In this document: in pieces, positions 1 to 9,017 of the stretch
Position numbering within the stretch: the stretch's first letter is position 1
How the letters are laid out: every line of letters begins with the position of its first letter
Assembly (NCBI RefSeq): GCF_024347535.1
Contig: NZ_AP025497.1
Span: 1,178,001-1,242,000 of the forward strand
Direction of reading: 5' to 3'
Length of the DNA stretch: 64,000 nucleotides
Source of the DNA: Vibrio kanaloae
Lineage (GTDB): Bacteria > Pseudomonadota > Gammaproteobacteria > Enterobacterales > Vibrionaceae
Made by a program: the position numbers and the translations under genes
Notes under the pieces: generated by a model
The model's input: only the letters and a program-made list of their open reading frames with translations
What the model was told of the DNA's origin: nothing
Database searches by the model: none

Positions 1-354
1 AGCCATTGCTTGCTGTTGGCGAGCGGAACCTTTAACAGAGTTCGGTAACGAAAAGGCCAAGTTTTCCCATACTTTGAGGTGCGGAAACAACAAGTCATCT
101 TGAAACAAAATACCGACTTCACGCTGATGTGATGGAAGCTCGTCGAGCTGAATATCGTTCAACACAACGGTGCCAGAATACGAAAACTCTTCACTTAAGT
201 GACCAGCAATCGCATCCAGTAAGGTCGACTTTCCGCAGCCACTCGGCCCCATCAAAGCCAGTATTTGGCCAGATTCTAATGTTACGTTTAGCGCTGAGAA
301 CAGCGAATCCCCATCGGTTTTACGGATGGCGAGGTCGTTGAGGTACAGACTCAT
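1..354 (-). CDS. ynjD: ABC transporter ATP-binding protein, YnjD-like (partial, C-terminus outside window)
   Basis: This is the N-terminal 118 codons of an ABC ATPase, running off the left edge of the window. The start ATG is at 354, inside the end of the permease gene (35-bp overlap), which implies translational coupling. The Walker A motif GPSGCGKST is visible, and the Q-loop region reads VGILFQDDLLFPHL. Order and sizes match the E. coli ynjBCD importer (binding protein, fused permease, ATPase). The ATPase would power uptake at the inner membrane. The substrate is not settled: this family sits close to thiamine/iron-type importers. The signature motif and Walker B lie outside the window. 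Confidence 0.85.
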   Translation of the reverse strand, partial: MSLYLNDLAIRKTDGDSLFSALNVTLESGQILALMGPSGCGKSTLLDAIAGHLSEEFSYSGTVVLNDIQLDELPSHQREVGILFQDDLLFPHLKVWENLAFSLPNSVKGSARQQQAMA

Positions 355-2020
355 TACTTAGGAGACCTTTAAAAGTAAGACGGCGATATCTAAGTTGAAG
401 TCGGCTGACTAATATCGCTAAAGAGAAAAAGAACAGAGGCAATAGGGCCTGCCAAATGGCATAGATTGCTGTTACCCTGCGGTCGAAACCACTGGTTAGG
501 GCAACGGCTTCTGTGGTGATCGTGCTAATGCGGCCTGCGCCGAGCATCAATGTTGGCAAGTACTGAGCCAAACTCACGCTGATCCCGACCGCCCAAGCAA
601 AGGCGATAGCAGGAAGTAAGATTGGCAGTTTGATTGAATACCAACTCTGAAATGGCGATTTACCTAGGCTCAGCGAGGCTTTAATCAACCCATCATTGAA
701 GCTTTTCCACGGGCCGTCCAAAGACAGATACACAAACGGGAAAGCAAAGAAAACATGCGCCCAAATCACCCAGAACTCATAGGCACTACTGCCGATGTAG
801 AGGGTCGTGACTTGCATACCAAACAATACCGATAGTTGAGGTATTAACATTGGGATAGCGATAATGAAGCCCGGAACTTGCCACTTGTATTTGATTCTGT
901 ATTCGTGAGCAATCAGCGCAAGTAACAGAGCGACTGAAGCCGCAATCAGACCAATCCATAAGCTTTGACCCACAGTACTCATGATGCCATCCCATTCGAA
1001 CTCCCAGAAACGCATGCTATAGCGGCTCGGCAGTAAATCAGGGAAGCGCCAACGCTGAGCAACGCTCCAAATTACCATCAATGGAATGATCAGCAGTGAA
1101 AGACTAGCAAGGACTGTGAATACCGTTTTCCCCGGAAGGTTTGCCCCTGTTCTTCCGGAATACTGCCAAGTTCGAAAGTACTTAAGAACCGCCCATTCAA
1201 CTAAACGCGCCAAGGCGATGATCAACGAAGCTAAACCAAACAAAACGATGGCACCAGCAGCAGCTCGAGGAAGTAGATTTAGGTCAGGATCGTTGAACCA
1301 TTGCCATACCAAAACGGCAAAGGTCGGCGGGTTGGTTGGGCCAATGATCAGAGCAATATCGACAACCGAGACACTGTAAGCGAGTACCGCCAGCATTGGG
1401 AATCGAAGCTTAGTAAACCATTGTGGGAAAATACATTTCCACCAGATCTGAGCACGGCTGTAACCGAGTGATGCACTGACCTTGGTGATACGTTCTACAT
1501 CGATTTGTTGAAGTATCGATATACTCATCAGCAACAAGAAGGGTACTTCTTTGAGTGCGAGCATAATGATTAAGCCGAACGCGTATGGGTCTTTTACCAA
1601 TAACGCCAATTCAGAGCTGGTGGCCGATTCGCCGAGCAAGTGATGTACCGCTCTTGCGCCAAGCCCCGTTGGACTAAACAAAAAAGCAAAGCCGATAGCG
1701 AAAGCCACATGTGGAATGGCAAGCATTGGTGATAGCGTTAACTCAATCTTTCTCCAAAACTTGTTTCCCCAAGAGGCTTGAAGAATACAAAAGGTCAGGA
1801 AGCAGGCGATATAGCTGCTTGCAATCGCTGAACCTAGGCTTAAGCCAATAGAGTGCCAAGCCCCTTCCCATTGAAAGACTTGGCTAAAGCCGTTGAGTGT
1901 TGGCTTCTCTAAACCAAGGGGCGGGATGAAACTCAGTGACGAAGCCACGACTCCCGCTACCCCAGGAATGGTTGGGAGAATGCATACAGCTATAACAACA
2001 AAATATAGAGCGCGTAGCAT
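320..2020 (-). CDS. ynjC: ABC transporter permease, YnjC-like (fused two-domain)
   Basis: A 566-residue, strongly hydrophobic protein made of two consecutive permease halves, each with about six membrane segments. The first half starts with the segment MLRALYFVVIAVCILPTIPG. Both halves contain the cytoplasmic coupling-loop pattern of binding-protein-dependent permeases (SASLGYSRAQIWWKCIFP near residue 190, and SLSLGKSPFQSWYSIKLP near 470). Such fused permeases (ThiP, FbpB, YnjC) pair with a single ATPase, here the overlapping downstream gene. It starts 5 bp after the binding-protein stop, so the three genes form one operon. Confidence is high for permease and moderate for the YnjC name. Confidence 0.85.
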   Translation of the reverse strand: MLRALYFVVIAVCILPTIPGVAGVVASSLSFIPPLGLEKPTLNGFSQVFQWEGAWHSIGLSLGSAIASSYIACFLTFCILQASWGNKFWRKIELTLSPMLAIPHVAFAIGFAFLFSPTGLGARAVHHLLGESATSSELALLVKDPYAFGLIIMLALKEVPFLLLMSISILQQIDVERITKVSASLGYSRAQIWWKCIFPQWFTKLRFPMLAVLAYSVSVVDIALIIGPTNPPTFAVLVWQWFNDPDLNLLPRAAAGAIVLFGLASLIIALARLVEWAVLKYFRTWQYSGRTGANLPGKTVFTVLASLSLLIIPLMVIWSVAQRWRFPDLLPSRYSMRFWEFEWDGIMSTVGQSLWIGLIAASVALLLALIAHEYRIKYKWQVPGFIIAIPMLIPQLSVLFGMQVTTLYIGSSAYEFWVIWAHVFFAFPFVYLSLDGPWKSFNDGLIKASLSLGKSPFQSWYSIKLPILLPAIAFAWAVGISVSLAQYLPTLMLGAGRISTITTEAVALTSGFDRRVTAIYAIWQALLPLFFFSLAILVSRLQLRYRRLTFKGLLSNESVPQRPRHP

Positions 2021-2025
2021 GAAGA

Positions 2026-3192
2026 CTAGTTACCGTATCGCTTAAGCCACTCTTTCTCGAGCGCGTTTTGCCAGCTAGGGTGTGGTTCATCAACCGATTT
2101 AAATTGTTGGGTGTTTTTAGCGCTGCCAGTGAGGTACTTGCTGCTCAGAACCGAAGGATCGCCCCAGACATTGAGGTCACCTTTGCGAGACTGTGCTTCT
2201 GGGCTCAGTAAGAAGTTAATGGTCACTTGAGCACCTGCGGTTGCATTGGCATTCCAAGGAATCGCAAGGAAGTGAATGTTAGATAGTGCGCCGCTTTCTA
2301 GAGCATAAGCCTTAGTGGTTTCGGCTAGGCGACCACTTGCTTGTGCTGAATAAACAGAGTTTGGATTGAACGTAATCGCGAGATCGATCTGACCATCATC
2401 CAGGAGTTGGATGCTTTCCGATGTGCCTGCTGGGAATTGCTTGCCACCGCGCCAAGCCACTTTATGGAATTTATCTAAGTATGCCCACAGTGGTGCCGTC
2501 ACTTCTTGGAAGTTGCCTTCTGAAACCGGCTGAGCCAGCGCAGGGTTATTGTTTGTTAGTTCAATCAGTAGAGACTTAATGAAGCTCGTGCCATGAAATT
2601 CTGGTGGACGAGGGTAGCTTAAACGGTTCGGGAAAGCCTGAGCGTAGCTCAACATCTCTGAGAATGATTGTGGTGGATTATGCAGCGTCTCTTGGTCGTG
2701 AATGAACACCAGTTGTCCCACGCCCCACGGTGCTTCTAAGCCTTCCGTAGGCTCTGAGAAATCGACATCAATCGGCAGAGATTTATCGACATACTGCCAA
2801 TTTGGAAGTGATTCTGTAAATGGCCCAAACAATAGCGCGTTGTCTTTCATCGAACGGAAGTTCTCGCCATTGATCCAGACGATATCGACGCTGCCTTCAC
2901 TGTTCTTTCCTGCCGCTTTTTCAGCAAGCAGTCGAGTGGTCGTTTCCGCAATATCAGTTACTTTCACATGCTTTAACGTGACACCGTAGTCACTTTGTAA
3001 TTTCTTGCCTGCCCACTGTAGGTAACGATTGATCTCTTGGCTTCCGCCCCAAGCGTGAAAGTAGACAGTTTCTCCCTCTGCCTGCTGTTCTATTTGGTTC
3101 CAGCTGTCGGTGGATGTTGCTTCATCAGCAGAAATGGTTGCGCTGTATGCAACGGTTGCCATGATTCCTAACGTACTTACTATCTTGTTCAT
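2026..3192 (-). CDS. ynjB: ABC transporter periplasmic substrate-binding protein, YnjB-like
   Basis: A 388-residue solute-binding protein and the first gene of the ynjBCD-type operon. I placed the start at ATG 3192 because it gives a clean Sec signal peptide (MNKIVSTLGIMATVAYSATISA) preceded by a GGAAAAG ribosome site; the longer reading frame to 3303 adds a charged leader with no function. The mature part contains VYFHAWGGSQEINRYLQWAG near its start, typical of YnjB-family extracellular binding proteins, and SPEAQSRKGDLNVWGDPSVL near the C-terminus, as in iron/thiamine-type binding proteins. The ligand cannot be told from sequence. I saw no TPP riboswitch motif upstream. Confidence 0.85.
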   Translation of the reverse strand: MNKIVSTLGIMATVAYSATISADEATSTDSWNQIEQQAEGETVYFHAWGGSQEINRYLQWAGKKLQSDYGVTLKHVKVTDIAETTTRLLAEKAAGKNSEGSVDIVWINGENFRSMKDNALLFGPFTESLPNWQYVDKSLPIDVDFSEPTEGLEAPWGVGQLVFIHDQETLHNPPQSFSEMLSYAQAFPNRLSYPRPPEFHGTSFIKSLLIELTNNNPALAQPVSEGNFQEVTAPLWAYLDKFHKVAWRGGKQFPAGTSESIQLLDDGQIDLAITFNPNSVYSAQASGRLAETTKAYALESGALSNIHFLAIPWNANATAGAQVTINFLLSPEAQSRKGDLNVWGDPSVLSSKYLTGSAKNTQQFKSVDEPHPSWQNALEKEWLKRYGN

Positions 3193-3524
3193 AAACTTTT
3201 CCATTTGGTAGTGAACGGGCAAGAGCATTGTATTTTCAAACTCCCTAATAGTTATTCTATCTGTTTCTGAAATAAATTCTAATTCAACAGTAAATTCAAT
3301 CAATTACTTGAGAACAAGCAGGGAGTTGGCGGTTGAGTTTTGTTCGATATGTAATCATCTCGAAAACTCGACAGACTCTAGGCTTTTGCCATCCTAGCAA
3401 CAGACCGCTGAACCGTTGAATTTATTGCATCTAAATGAGAGATTTTTGAGGTTTATTGGAGGTTGGTACGAAAAGTCGGCGATGAGCGTCAATTTTGAAG
3501 AAGTAGTGAGGGCAAGCTGGCAAT
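3193..3524. other. Intergenic region upstream of ynjB-like gene
   Basis: About 330 bases without a convincing gene. It must hold the promoter for the leftward ABC importer operon. I looked for the conserved thiamine-box strings of a TPP riboswitch on the minus strand and did not find them. No other structure stood out. Confidence 0.4.
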
Positions 3525-3549
3525 AAAAAAGGAGCCATCAGGCTCCTTT
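3525..3549 (-). terminator. Rho-independent terminator after the META-domain gene
   Basis: A GGAGCC/GGCTCC stem with a 4-base loop is flanked by A and T runs. On the minus strand it lies about 27 bases after the stop of the lipoprotein gene and ends in a T-rich tract. Confidence 0.8.
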
Positions 3550-3575
3550 AATCAGTATTTGGTTTCGATGACGGA

Positions 3576-4022
3576 TTAGTTTACCCAGTCACGAATTGTG
3601 TACGTTAGCGTGTGTACATCGTTTTTCAGTACTAGCGTATCGTTTGTTAGGGTTACGTCGCTCCACTCGCTTAGAGTCGCAGAAACCGATTGTTCGATTT
3701 CCATCGCAGAGCCGTGACACATTTTCATTGTCATGCCCATTTGCTTGATACGGAATTGACCGTCTTTCAGCTCGCCTTGACCGAAGAAGTTGTTACAACC
3801 AGCCATGCCATTTGCCGTCATCTTTTCGCCGATCTCTAGACGAGGAGCTGCTTGGTCTTCGTTTTTCACAATGTCCTTGCCATCAATTTGCGCAAGTTCC
3901 CAATTATGGTGCTGTAGATCGGTTGGTGTTACTTGCATCGCGTTGTCACCTGTTGTTGTGCATGCTGCTAGCATCATAGGTAAAGCGGCTACTGCTAGTA
4001 ATTTTTTTGAACTAAACTTCAT
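3576..4022 (-). CDS. META-domain (HslJ-like) lipoprotein
   Basis: A 148-residue lipoprotein. The start at ATG 4022 gives a lipoprotein signal peptide, with the lipobox ending in MLAAC at about residue 20. The rest matches the META/HslJ fold: HHNWELAQIDGKDI, then EIGEKMTANGMAGCNNFFG with the conserved GxxGCNxFxG core, and MGMTMKMC later on. HslJ-type proteins are envelope proteins linked to heat-shock and novobiocin tolerance in E. coli; the molecular role is unknown. Single gene with its own terminator. The upstream in-frame ATG at 4082 would spoil the signal peptide. Confidence 0.85.
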   Translation of the reverse strand: MKFSSKKLLAVAALPMMLAACTTTGDNAMQVTPTDLQHHNWELAQIDGKDIVKNEDQAAPRLEIGEKMTANGMAGCNNFFGQGELKDGQFRIKQMGMTMKMCHGSAMEIEQSVSATLSEWSDVTLTNDTLVLKNDVHTLTYTIRDWVN

Positions 4023-4209
4023 ATTATAAGGCTCCAAAGGAAAGAACGAAGTTACCGAATAAGTGTAACTTGATGGGTTCAAAGTATAGTTTACAAAACA
4101 CTATATGTGTCAGTATAAGGTCATAGTTTAGTATGAATTTCACGAGCTGGGCGACAAATTAATCGCTTATTTTTTAATTAGTAAGCTCGATTTTGATGTG
4201 TAAGGAGGC

Positions 4210-4473
4210 ATGGTGGAGCAGTTAGAGTTTTTCCAGGTTCCAAGCCCTTGCGTTGGGGTTTGCTCAAGCGATGATAAAGGCTATTGCAATGGTTGTATGC
4301 GCAAAAGAGAAGAGCGCTTTAATTGGATGTCGATGACTCCGTCAGAACAATTGCACGTGATTAAGCTGTGTCGTCAGCGCTATAGACGAAAAATAATGAA
4401 GCAAAAAAACTTGGTTGGTAAGCAGGTCGATGAAGAGGGAAACACAAGTCCCCAAGGAGATCTTTTTGGCTAA
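4210..4473 (+). CDS. DUF1289 family protein
   Basis: An 87-residue protein with the DUF1289 signature: PSPCVGVCSSDDKGYCNGC gives four closely spaced cysteines in the N-terminal 30 residues, followed by a basic R/K-rich helix (RQRYRRKI). The cysteines suggest a metal or iron-sulfur site, but no biochemical role is established. A strong AAGGAGG lies immediately before the ATG. That spacing is very short, so the GTG at 4213 may be the real start. Confidence 0.85.
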   Translation: MVEQLEFFQVPSPCVGVCSSDDKGYCNGCMRKREERFNWMSMTPSEQLHVIKLCRQRYRRKIMKQKNLVGKQVDEEGNTSPQGDLFG

Positions 4474-4582
4474 AGAGGAAGTATTAAGATTTCATTTAAC
4501 TCCGAAGTAACTATTACTTTACATAATGGTTGGGGTGTAATATTAAGGTAGGTACCTTTGTACCTGAAGGAGTGGTGTCGGT

Positions 4583-4750
4583 ATGAATAAAAAGAACGTA
4601 AAACTCAAAAAAGAGCCAGTCAAAGCACTGGACCGAAAACCGATCGGGGCAAAAGATGACCCTGAAGTTGCTCCGCGTGATTGGCATTCGATGTCAGAAG
4701 AAGAACGAATGGAAATCCTTTCTCACCTCTCAGACATGCCTTTCCAGTAA
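4583..4750 (+). CDS. Small hypothetical protein (55 aa)
   Basis: A short gene of 55 codons preceded by GAAGGAG about 11 bases before the ATG. The product starts MNKKNVKLKKEPVKALDRKP and ends HLSDMPFQ; it is highly charged with no membrane segment. The N-terminal third is lysine-rich, and the C-terminal part (WHSMSEEERMEILSHL) looks like an amphipathic helix. It follows the DUF1289 gene by about 110 bases on the same strand and may share its transcript. No family recognised. Confidence 0.6.
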   Translation: MNKKNVKLKKEPVKALDRKPIGAKDDPEVAPRDWHSMSEEERMEILSHLSDMPFQ

Positions 4751-4807
4751 CACCACAGGTTTTTCAGAGTCTTTCTTAAAGCTCAGTTTTCGGAAACAAA
4801 AATGATA

Positions 4808-5110
4808 TTAAACAAACATGTGATTCGCTTTCGTTACACCACGATGGTACGTGCAAAATGTATCATCGGCCTCGGTGGTTTTACTGTGAATCTTAATGTT
4901 CGTGATCACTTCTACAGCCCCTGCATCGTAGCAAGCTTGTTCTGCTTGTTTAATTATATCGAGTAATTGGTTGAGTTCACCTTTCATCGTGGTTTCCATC
5001 GCACCGATTTGGAAAGGTACATCGGCAGCTTTCACCACTTCAATGGCTTTATCAACCACTTCGAAGTTGTTACCTTCTTTAACGCGAGGTATCACTTGGA
5101 AGGCAACCAT
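4808..5110 (-). CDS. Thiamine-binding protein, MTH1187/UPF0045 family
   Basis: A 100-residue ferredoxin-like-fold protein of the MTH1187/YkoF-related family (formerly UPF0045/DUF77). Family features seen: VAFQVIPRVKEG at the N-terminus, then PFQIGAMETTMKGE, and TNIKIHSK near the end. Family members bind thiamine-like compounds in the cytoplasm, but a catalytic role is not established. I chose ATG 5110, which gives the normal family N-terminus; an in-frame GTG at 5140 would add ten residues. It stands alone between unrelated genes. Its presence a few kilobases from the ynjBCD-type importer is suggestive but not evidence of a shared pathway. Confidence 0.8.
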   Translation of the reverse strand: MVAFQVIPRVKEGNNFEVVDKAIEVVKAADVPFQIGAMETTMKGELNQLLDIIKQAEQACYDAGAVEVITNIKIHSKTTEADDTFCTYHRGVTKANHMFV

Positions 5111-5237
5111 TACTTCTTTTTCTCTTTTTAACTCAGACACTTTCTGCTTACTCTAGGATAGGGAATTGTTGCAGATGATAGGTTAATGCGGAGACGAATT
5201 CTACAGCGGTTATGCTGGTTGGATTACTCTCGTTGTC

Positions 5238-5459
5238 CTACTTGTTACCCCAGTGGTCACTTACCCAACCACCTATGTGCTCATCAAAATGACTGCCACT
5301 GAACCTCTGGTTGCGTTCAACCGAAGTATCACAATCATCTTTATTATCTATTAGGGTTTGTATGTAGTTTGCCATCGGGTCATTGGAACGTTGACGATCT
5401 CGGCGGGTTGCCACTTCCTTAATCAGTTGTAATCGATATGTAGAGCTAGCACGTTTCAT
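5238..5459 (-). CDS. Hypothetical protein (73 aa)
   Basis: A 73-residue protein of unknown family. The start is supported by a perfect AGGAGGT seven bases upstream of the ATG. The N-terminal half is basic (MKRASSTYRLQLIKEVATRR) and the C-terminal half is acidic and polar, ending GGWVSDHWGNK. There is no membrane segment or cysteine pattern, and no operon partner: neighbours are over 100 bases away. Confidence 0.65.
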   Translation of the reverse strand: MKRASSTYRLQLIKEVATRRDRQRSNDPMANYIQTLIDNKDDCDTSVERNQRFSGSHFDEHIGGWVSDHWGNK

Positions 5460-5650
5460 TTCAATGACCTCCTGTTGTAGACACTAATAGAAAAATCTAG
5501 TTGCCAGATATAGGGGCGTCAACGTGATTTAAGAGTATTTTTTTTGAGCAACCAAGAATCAATACGTTGGCATCATAATTCACAAAAGTGTCATTTAAGT
5601 TGGCATCTTTAGGGAGGTGTTTGGGTGTGAATTTATGTTTTGTTGCATAT

Positions 5651-5674
5651 AAAAAAGCCCAGTAAAAACTGGGC
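5651..5674 (-). terminator. Rho-independent terminator after the DEAD-box helicase gene
   Basis: An AGCCCAGT/ACTGGGCT stem with an AAAA loop is followed, on the minus strand, by a run of six T. It lies about 17 bases past the helicase stop. Confidence 0.85.
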
Positions 5675-5691
5675 TAATCGACTTTCTTTGC

Positions 5692-6930
5692 TTATTTCGA
5701 AGAACTTGGCTTGCCTTTAAATTGCTTAATGCTCTTCTTTTTGGCTGTTCTTCGATTGGCCATTTTATCTTTAGGTGGACGCTTGCGAGCGGTCGCTTCA
5801 GATGCAGGTTTGTCGGTAACCGGGAAACCTTCTAATGGTTGCAGCACCAACGGCTTATTGGTTAGGGTGCGAATTGCATTGAGGTAGTCTGTTTCGCTGT
5901 GGCTAACCAGAGAGATCGCGCAGCCAGTACTTCCTGCTCTTGCTGTGCGACCAACGCGGTGTACGTAAGTTGCTGAGTGAGAGGGTAATTCGAAGTTAAT
6001 TACGACAGGTAACTGATCAATATGGATGCCTCGAGCCATCACGTCGGTTGCGATAAGCACACGAGTCTCGCCATTTTTGAAACTTTCTAAAGCTTGCTCT
6101 CGTTCTTCTTGGCTCTTATTTCCATGTAACGCACTCACACTGATTTTGGCTTTATTCAATCGTTTGGTTAATGCATCGGCATTGTCTTTTGCGCCAATAA
6201 ATACCAATACTTGCGGCCATGTGTGTTGATTGAGTAGGGCGATGAGCGCTTGAGCTTTACTGCCTTTGTTCACTAAATACAGGGTTTCTTCAATAGCCGC
6301 GACCACGCTGTTTTCTTGGTGTGTCGTGACTTTAACTGGATTTGAAAGAAGCTCTTCAGCCTGATCTACTAATTCGGGCGGAAGTGTCGCAGAGAACAAC
6401 AGTGACTGACGTTTGCTCGGTAGTGCTGCAGTAATCGCTTGAATATCTGGCCAAAAGCCCATGTCGATCAGGCGATCGGCTTCATCAAGAACCAATGATG
6501 AACACTGGGCTGCATCCAGTTCACCACTTTTAATTAAAGCAAGTAGACGGCCTGGTGTGGCGATGGCTAATTGTGGTTTAGTCGACAATTGTTGCTGTTG
6601 ATCATCAGTATTCACGCCGCCCGTTAGCGTTACCAATTTGATATTGAGCGTTGTCGCGATCGGCTCTAAAGATTTGGTCACTTGAGATGCAAGTTCACGG
6701 GTTGGAACAATGATCAGTGTTTGCAGTTCATGTACATCTTGGTTGATGTTATTCAGTAAAGGTAAGCCGAATGCCAATGTTTTACCGCTGCCCGTTTGAG
6801 CCAATGCAAGTACGTCTTTCCCCGCAATAATTGTAGGAATTACCGCTTGTTGTATCTCTGTTGGCTTATTGAATTGAGATGGGAGCGCGGAGACGGTTTT
6901 TGCGTTAAGGGTTAGGCTAGCAAATGACAT
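5692..6930 (-). CDS. DEAD-box ATP-dependent RNA helicase (RhlE-like)
   Basis: A 412-residue DEAD-box helicase acting on RNA in the cytoplasm. The start at ATG 6930 gives the normal family N-terminus (MSFASLTLNAKTVSALP); the reading frame to 7056 adds an unrelated hydrophobic leader. Motifs in order: Q motif FNKPTEIQQAVIP, Walker A AQTGSGKT, PTREL, GG, TPGR, DEAD (VLDEADRLIDMGF), SAT (LFSATLP), then in domain 2 RVLIATDVMARGIHID and HRVGRTARAG. A basic tail of about 40 residues (KRPPKDKMANRRTAKKKS) probably binds RNA. Length and tail fit the RhlE group; the exact paralog cannot be fixed by eye. Confidence 0.92.
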   Translation of the reverse strand: MSFASLTLNAKTVSALPSQFNKPTEIQQAVIPTIIAGKDVLALAQTGSGKTLAFGLPLLNNINQDVHELQTLIIVPTRELASQVTKSLEPIATTLNIKLVTLTGGVNTDDQQQQLSTKPQLAIATPGRLLALIKSGELDAAQCSSLVLDEADRLIDMGFWPDIQAITAALPSKRQSLLFSATLPPELVDQAEELLSNPVKVTTHQENSVVAAIEETLYLVNKGSKAQALIALLNQHTWPQVLVFIGAKDNADALTKRLNKAKISVSALHGNKSQEEREQALESFKNGETRVLIATDVMARGIHIDQLPVVINFELPSHSATYVHRVGRTARAGSTGCAISLVSHSETDYLNAIRTLTNKPLVLQPLEGFPVTDKPASEATARKRPPKDKMANRRTAKKKSIKQFKGKPSSSK

Positions 6931-7243
6931 AAATGAACCAAGTATCAAAAGGGAGGTGGAGTCTAACAGGGCTGCAAATGTTAGAGAATCAGTTTTGTAA
7001 CCATAATGACAAGCATATCGAAAACAAAATAAAAAATGTTCTAGGAATATAGTCAACTAACAGTTCAGTATAGATTTTTGTACAGTATTGAGCTCATACT
7101 TAGTGCTCGGATTAAATACCTAAAGTATTATATTCTCAGGCCGATATAATAATTAGCTATTAATTGAGTGAATGTGTAACTTAAAACCCAATTGAAGATA
7201 AAGTCTATTGCTTGACCGAATAAACAGAGACAGGGAGTCACCA

Positions 7244-7600
7244 ATGCGTGAAGAGTCATTCACCCAGAAACGCAAATATTACCGCTTAAAGTACCCTCAA
7301 AAGGCACGTCCGGTGATGCGAATTAAGGATGAGCTTTTTCATGTCAGTGAAGTGTCTGAAAAGGGTGTACGCCTGATGATGCGTAACATCATCCCTGTTT
7401 ATCGAGGTTTCTCTATGGCGGGCAGCTTAAGACTGCATGATAACAATACTATTGATATTAGTGGTGCAGTGCTGAGACAAGAAGGCGATGAAGTGATTGT
7501 CCAGTTATCACAAGGACCAAGCTTCAAAGATATGGTGTCTGAACAAAGGCATATTAGGCAAAGATACCCAGTATTTTTTGCAAGCCTGAGAGTGGCTTAA
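7244..7600 (+). CDS. PilZ-domain protein, c-di-GMP-binding candidate
   Basis: A 118-residue single-domain protein. The N-terminal KRKYYRLKYPQKARP resembles the RxxxR arm of PilZ domains. About 25 residues later, VSEKGVRLMM takes the place of the (D/N)xSxxG motif, though with E-K instead of the usual polar residues. PilZ proteins bind cyclic-di-GMP and adjust motility or surface behaviour. The start is ATG 7244 with AGGGAG eight bases upstream; a TTG at 7208 is in frame but has no ribosome site. Because both binding motifs are imperfect, ligand binding is an inference. Confidence 0.7.
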   Translation: MREESFTQKRKYYRLKYPQKARPVMRIKDELFHVSEVSEKGVRLMMRNIIPVYRGFSMAGSLRLHDNNTIDISGAVLRQEGDEVIVQLSQGPSFKDMVSEQRHIRQRYPVFFASLRVA

Positions 7601-7655
7601 AAGTCACGGACGTTAGATTCCTTAAGGCGCAAATCGCTCATTCTAAACAGAGGTT

Positions 7656-7692
7656 AAAAAGCCCAGCACTTTCACAAGTGCTGGGCTTTTTC
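7656..7692. terminator. Bidirectional rho-independent terminator
   Basis: An almost perfect GCCCAGCACTT/AAGTGCTGGGC stem is flanked by AAAAA on the left and TTTTT on the right. It sits between the convergent PilZ gene and the carboxypeptidase gene and can serve both. Confidence 0.9.
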
Positions 7693-7758
7693 CTATCTAT
7701 AGCCCAGATTCTTATAAACCAAAGGCGATACAGGTAAAGCTAATGAGCTTAGTTCGCC

Positions 7759-8883
7759 TTATAACTCGTCTACTGTTGCCCAAACCGCGGCTAGCATGTC
7801 GTGACCAAACGCGACACTTCGCTCTGGAGACCAGCCGTAAAGTTCGTCAGCGTGACTGATGTGATCTTTAAATGGCATCTCGACGGTGTAAGCTAAACAC
7901 TTGAACTGCTCACCGATCCAGTTTGTGCCAACCGTCATATTCGCTTTGCCCGGTTCGTCTTTATCGTAACCAAATTCATCTTGGAACTCTGGTGTGATCG
8001 TCAGTAGTGCTTGCTTGAAGTGATTCTCTAGTTTAGCAATACGCTCGTTGTATGAAGGCGTGCCTTCGCTACCCGCGACAAAGTTATATGGAATCGCTTC
8101 GTCGCCGTGAATGTCTAGACATAGGTCAACGCCCGTTTCTAGCATACGCTCGCGAACAAGGAATACCTCTGGGCTGCGCTCCATAGAAGGTGATTGCCAT
8201 TCGCGGTTCAGGTTTACGCCAATCGCGTTAGTACGCAGGTGACCGCGGATGCTGCCATCTGGGTTCATGTTTGGTACAACGCGGAACACAACGCTGTCTA
8301 GAAGAGAGCGACCGACTGTATCTGTTTCATCAAGCAGGCGTTGTAGCAGACCTTCGATCAGCCATTCAGCCATCGTCTCGCCCGGGTGTTGGCGACCAAT
8401 AACCCAGATATTTTTCTTCTCTTCACTTGGCTCACCAATGGTTAGCAAAGTGATGTCATTGTTGTCTAGCGTGTGGCCCAAAGTTTCAAGCTTACAAGCT
8501 GGGTGCGTTTGAGCACTGTGCAGAAGATCTTGGTGACGATCGTATGAGTAAGGTGCGAAGTACGCGAAGTACATTGAATCGTGTTCAGGGATGATATCGA
8601 AGCTTAATGTATCGCCATCGAACTGAGATGGGATACGGAACCACTCTTCACGGTCATACGATGCAACCACATCGTAATCTTTCCAGCCTTCAGGGTAGGC
8701 AGATGTTGCCAATTGACCGATTTCAAAGTGGTGAGCTTGTTGAGCTTCACTTTCTAAGCGGAAGTGAAACCACTGAGAGATTTCAGTTTGGTAGTCTGCT
8801 GGGATAGTCAGTTGAATGTTTTGTGGTGAATCTGCTGAAACGACGTGAATGTTGCCGCTTTCGAAATTGCTGAAAATTTTCAT
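7759..8883 (-). CDS. M14-family zinc carboxypeptidase (cytosolic-type)
   Basis: A 374-residue M14 metallopeptidase with the extra N-terminal beta domain seen in the cytosolic carboxypeptidase (AGBL/CCP-like) branch. Zinc-binding residues are visible: RQHPGETMAEW supplies His and Glu, and LCLDIHGDE supplies the second His. NMNPDGSIRGHLRTN contains the substrate-binding region, and YTVEMPFKDH holds the catalytic Glu. No signal peptide, so it should act in the cytoplasm; the peptide substrate is unknown. The start is ATG 8883 (MKIFSNFESGNIHVVSADSP); the longer frame to 8946 has a poor leader. Single gene. Confidence 0.88.
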   Translation of the reverse strand: MKIFSNFESGNIHVVSADSPQNIQLTIPADYQTEISQWFHFRLESEAQQAHHFEIGQLATSAYPEGWKDYDVVASYDREEWFRIPSQFDGDTLSFDIIPEHDSMYFAYFAPYSYDRHQDLLHSAQTHPACKLETLGHTLDNNDITLLTIGEPSEEKKNIWVIGRQHPGETMAEWLIEGLLQRLLDETDTVGRSLLDSVVFRVVPNMNPDGSIRGHLRTNAIGVNLNREWQSPSMERSPEVFLVRERMLETGVDLCLDIHGDEAIPYNFVAGSEGTPSYNERIAKLENHFKQALLTITPEFQDEFGYDKDEPGKANMTVGTNWIGEQFKCLAYTVEMPFKDHISHADELYGWSPERSVAFGHDMLAAVWATVDEL

Positions 8884-9017
8884 TGTAGTTTTTATCTCGT
8901 AGTTGAGTTGCCGTAAGACTAGCACACTTTTTTTCGAGCAAACCACTAACTAAATCGTAATGAGATGTTATTTCAACTATCTACTTTTTAGTTCTCTATT
9001 TTGAGCAGTACTCCTAT

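Noticed and set aside
3193..3524. Possible TPP riboswitch before the ynjB-like gene
   Set aside because: The conserved thiamine-box strings are not present on the minus strand.
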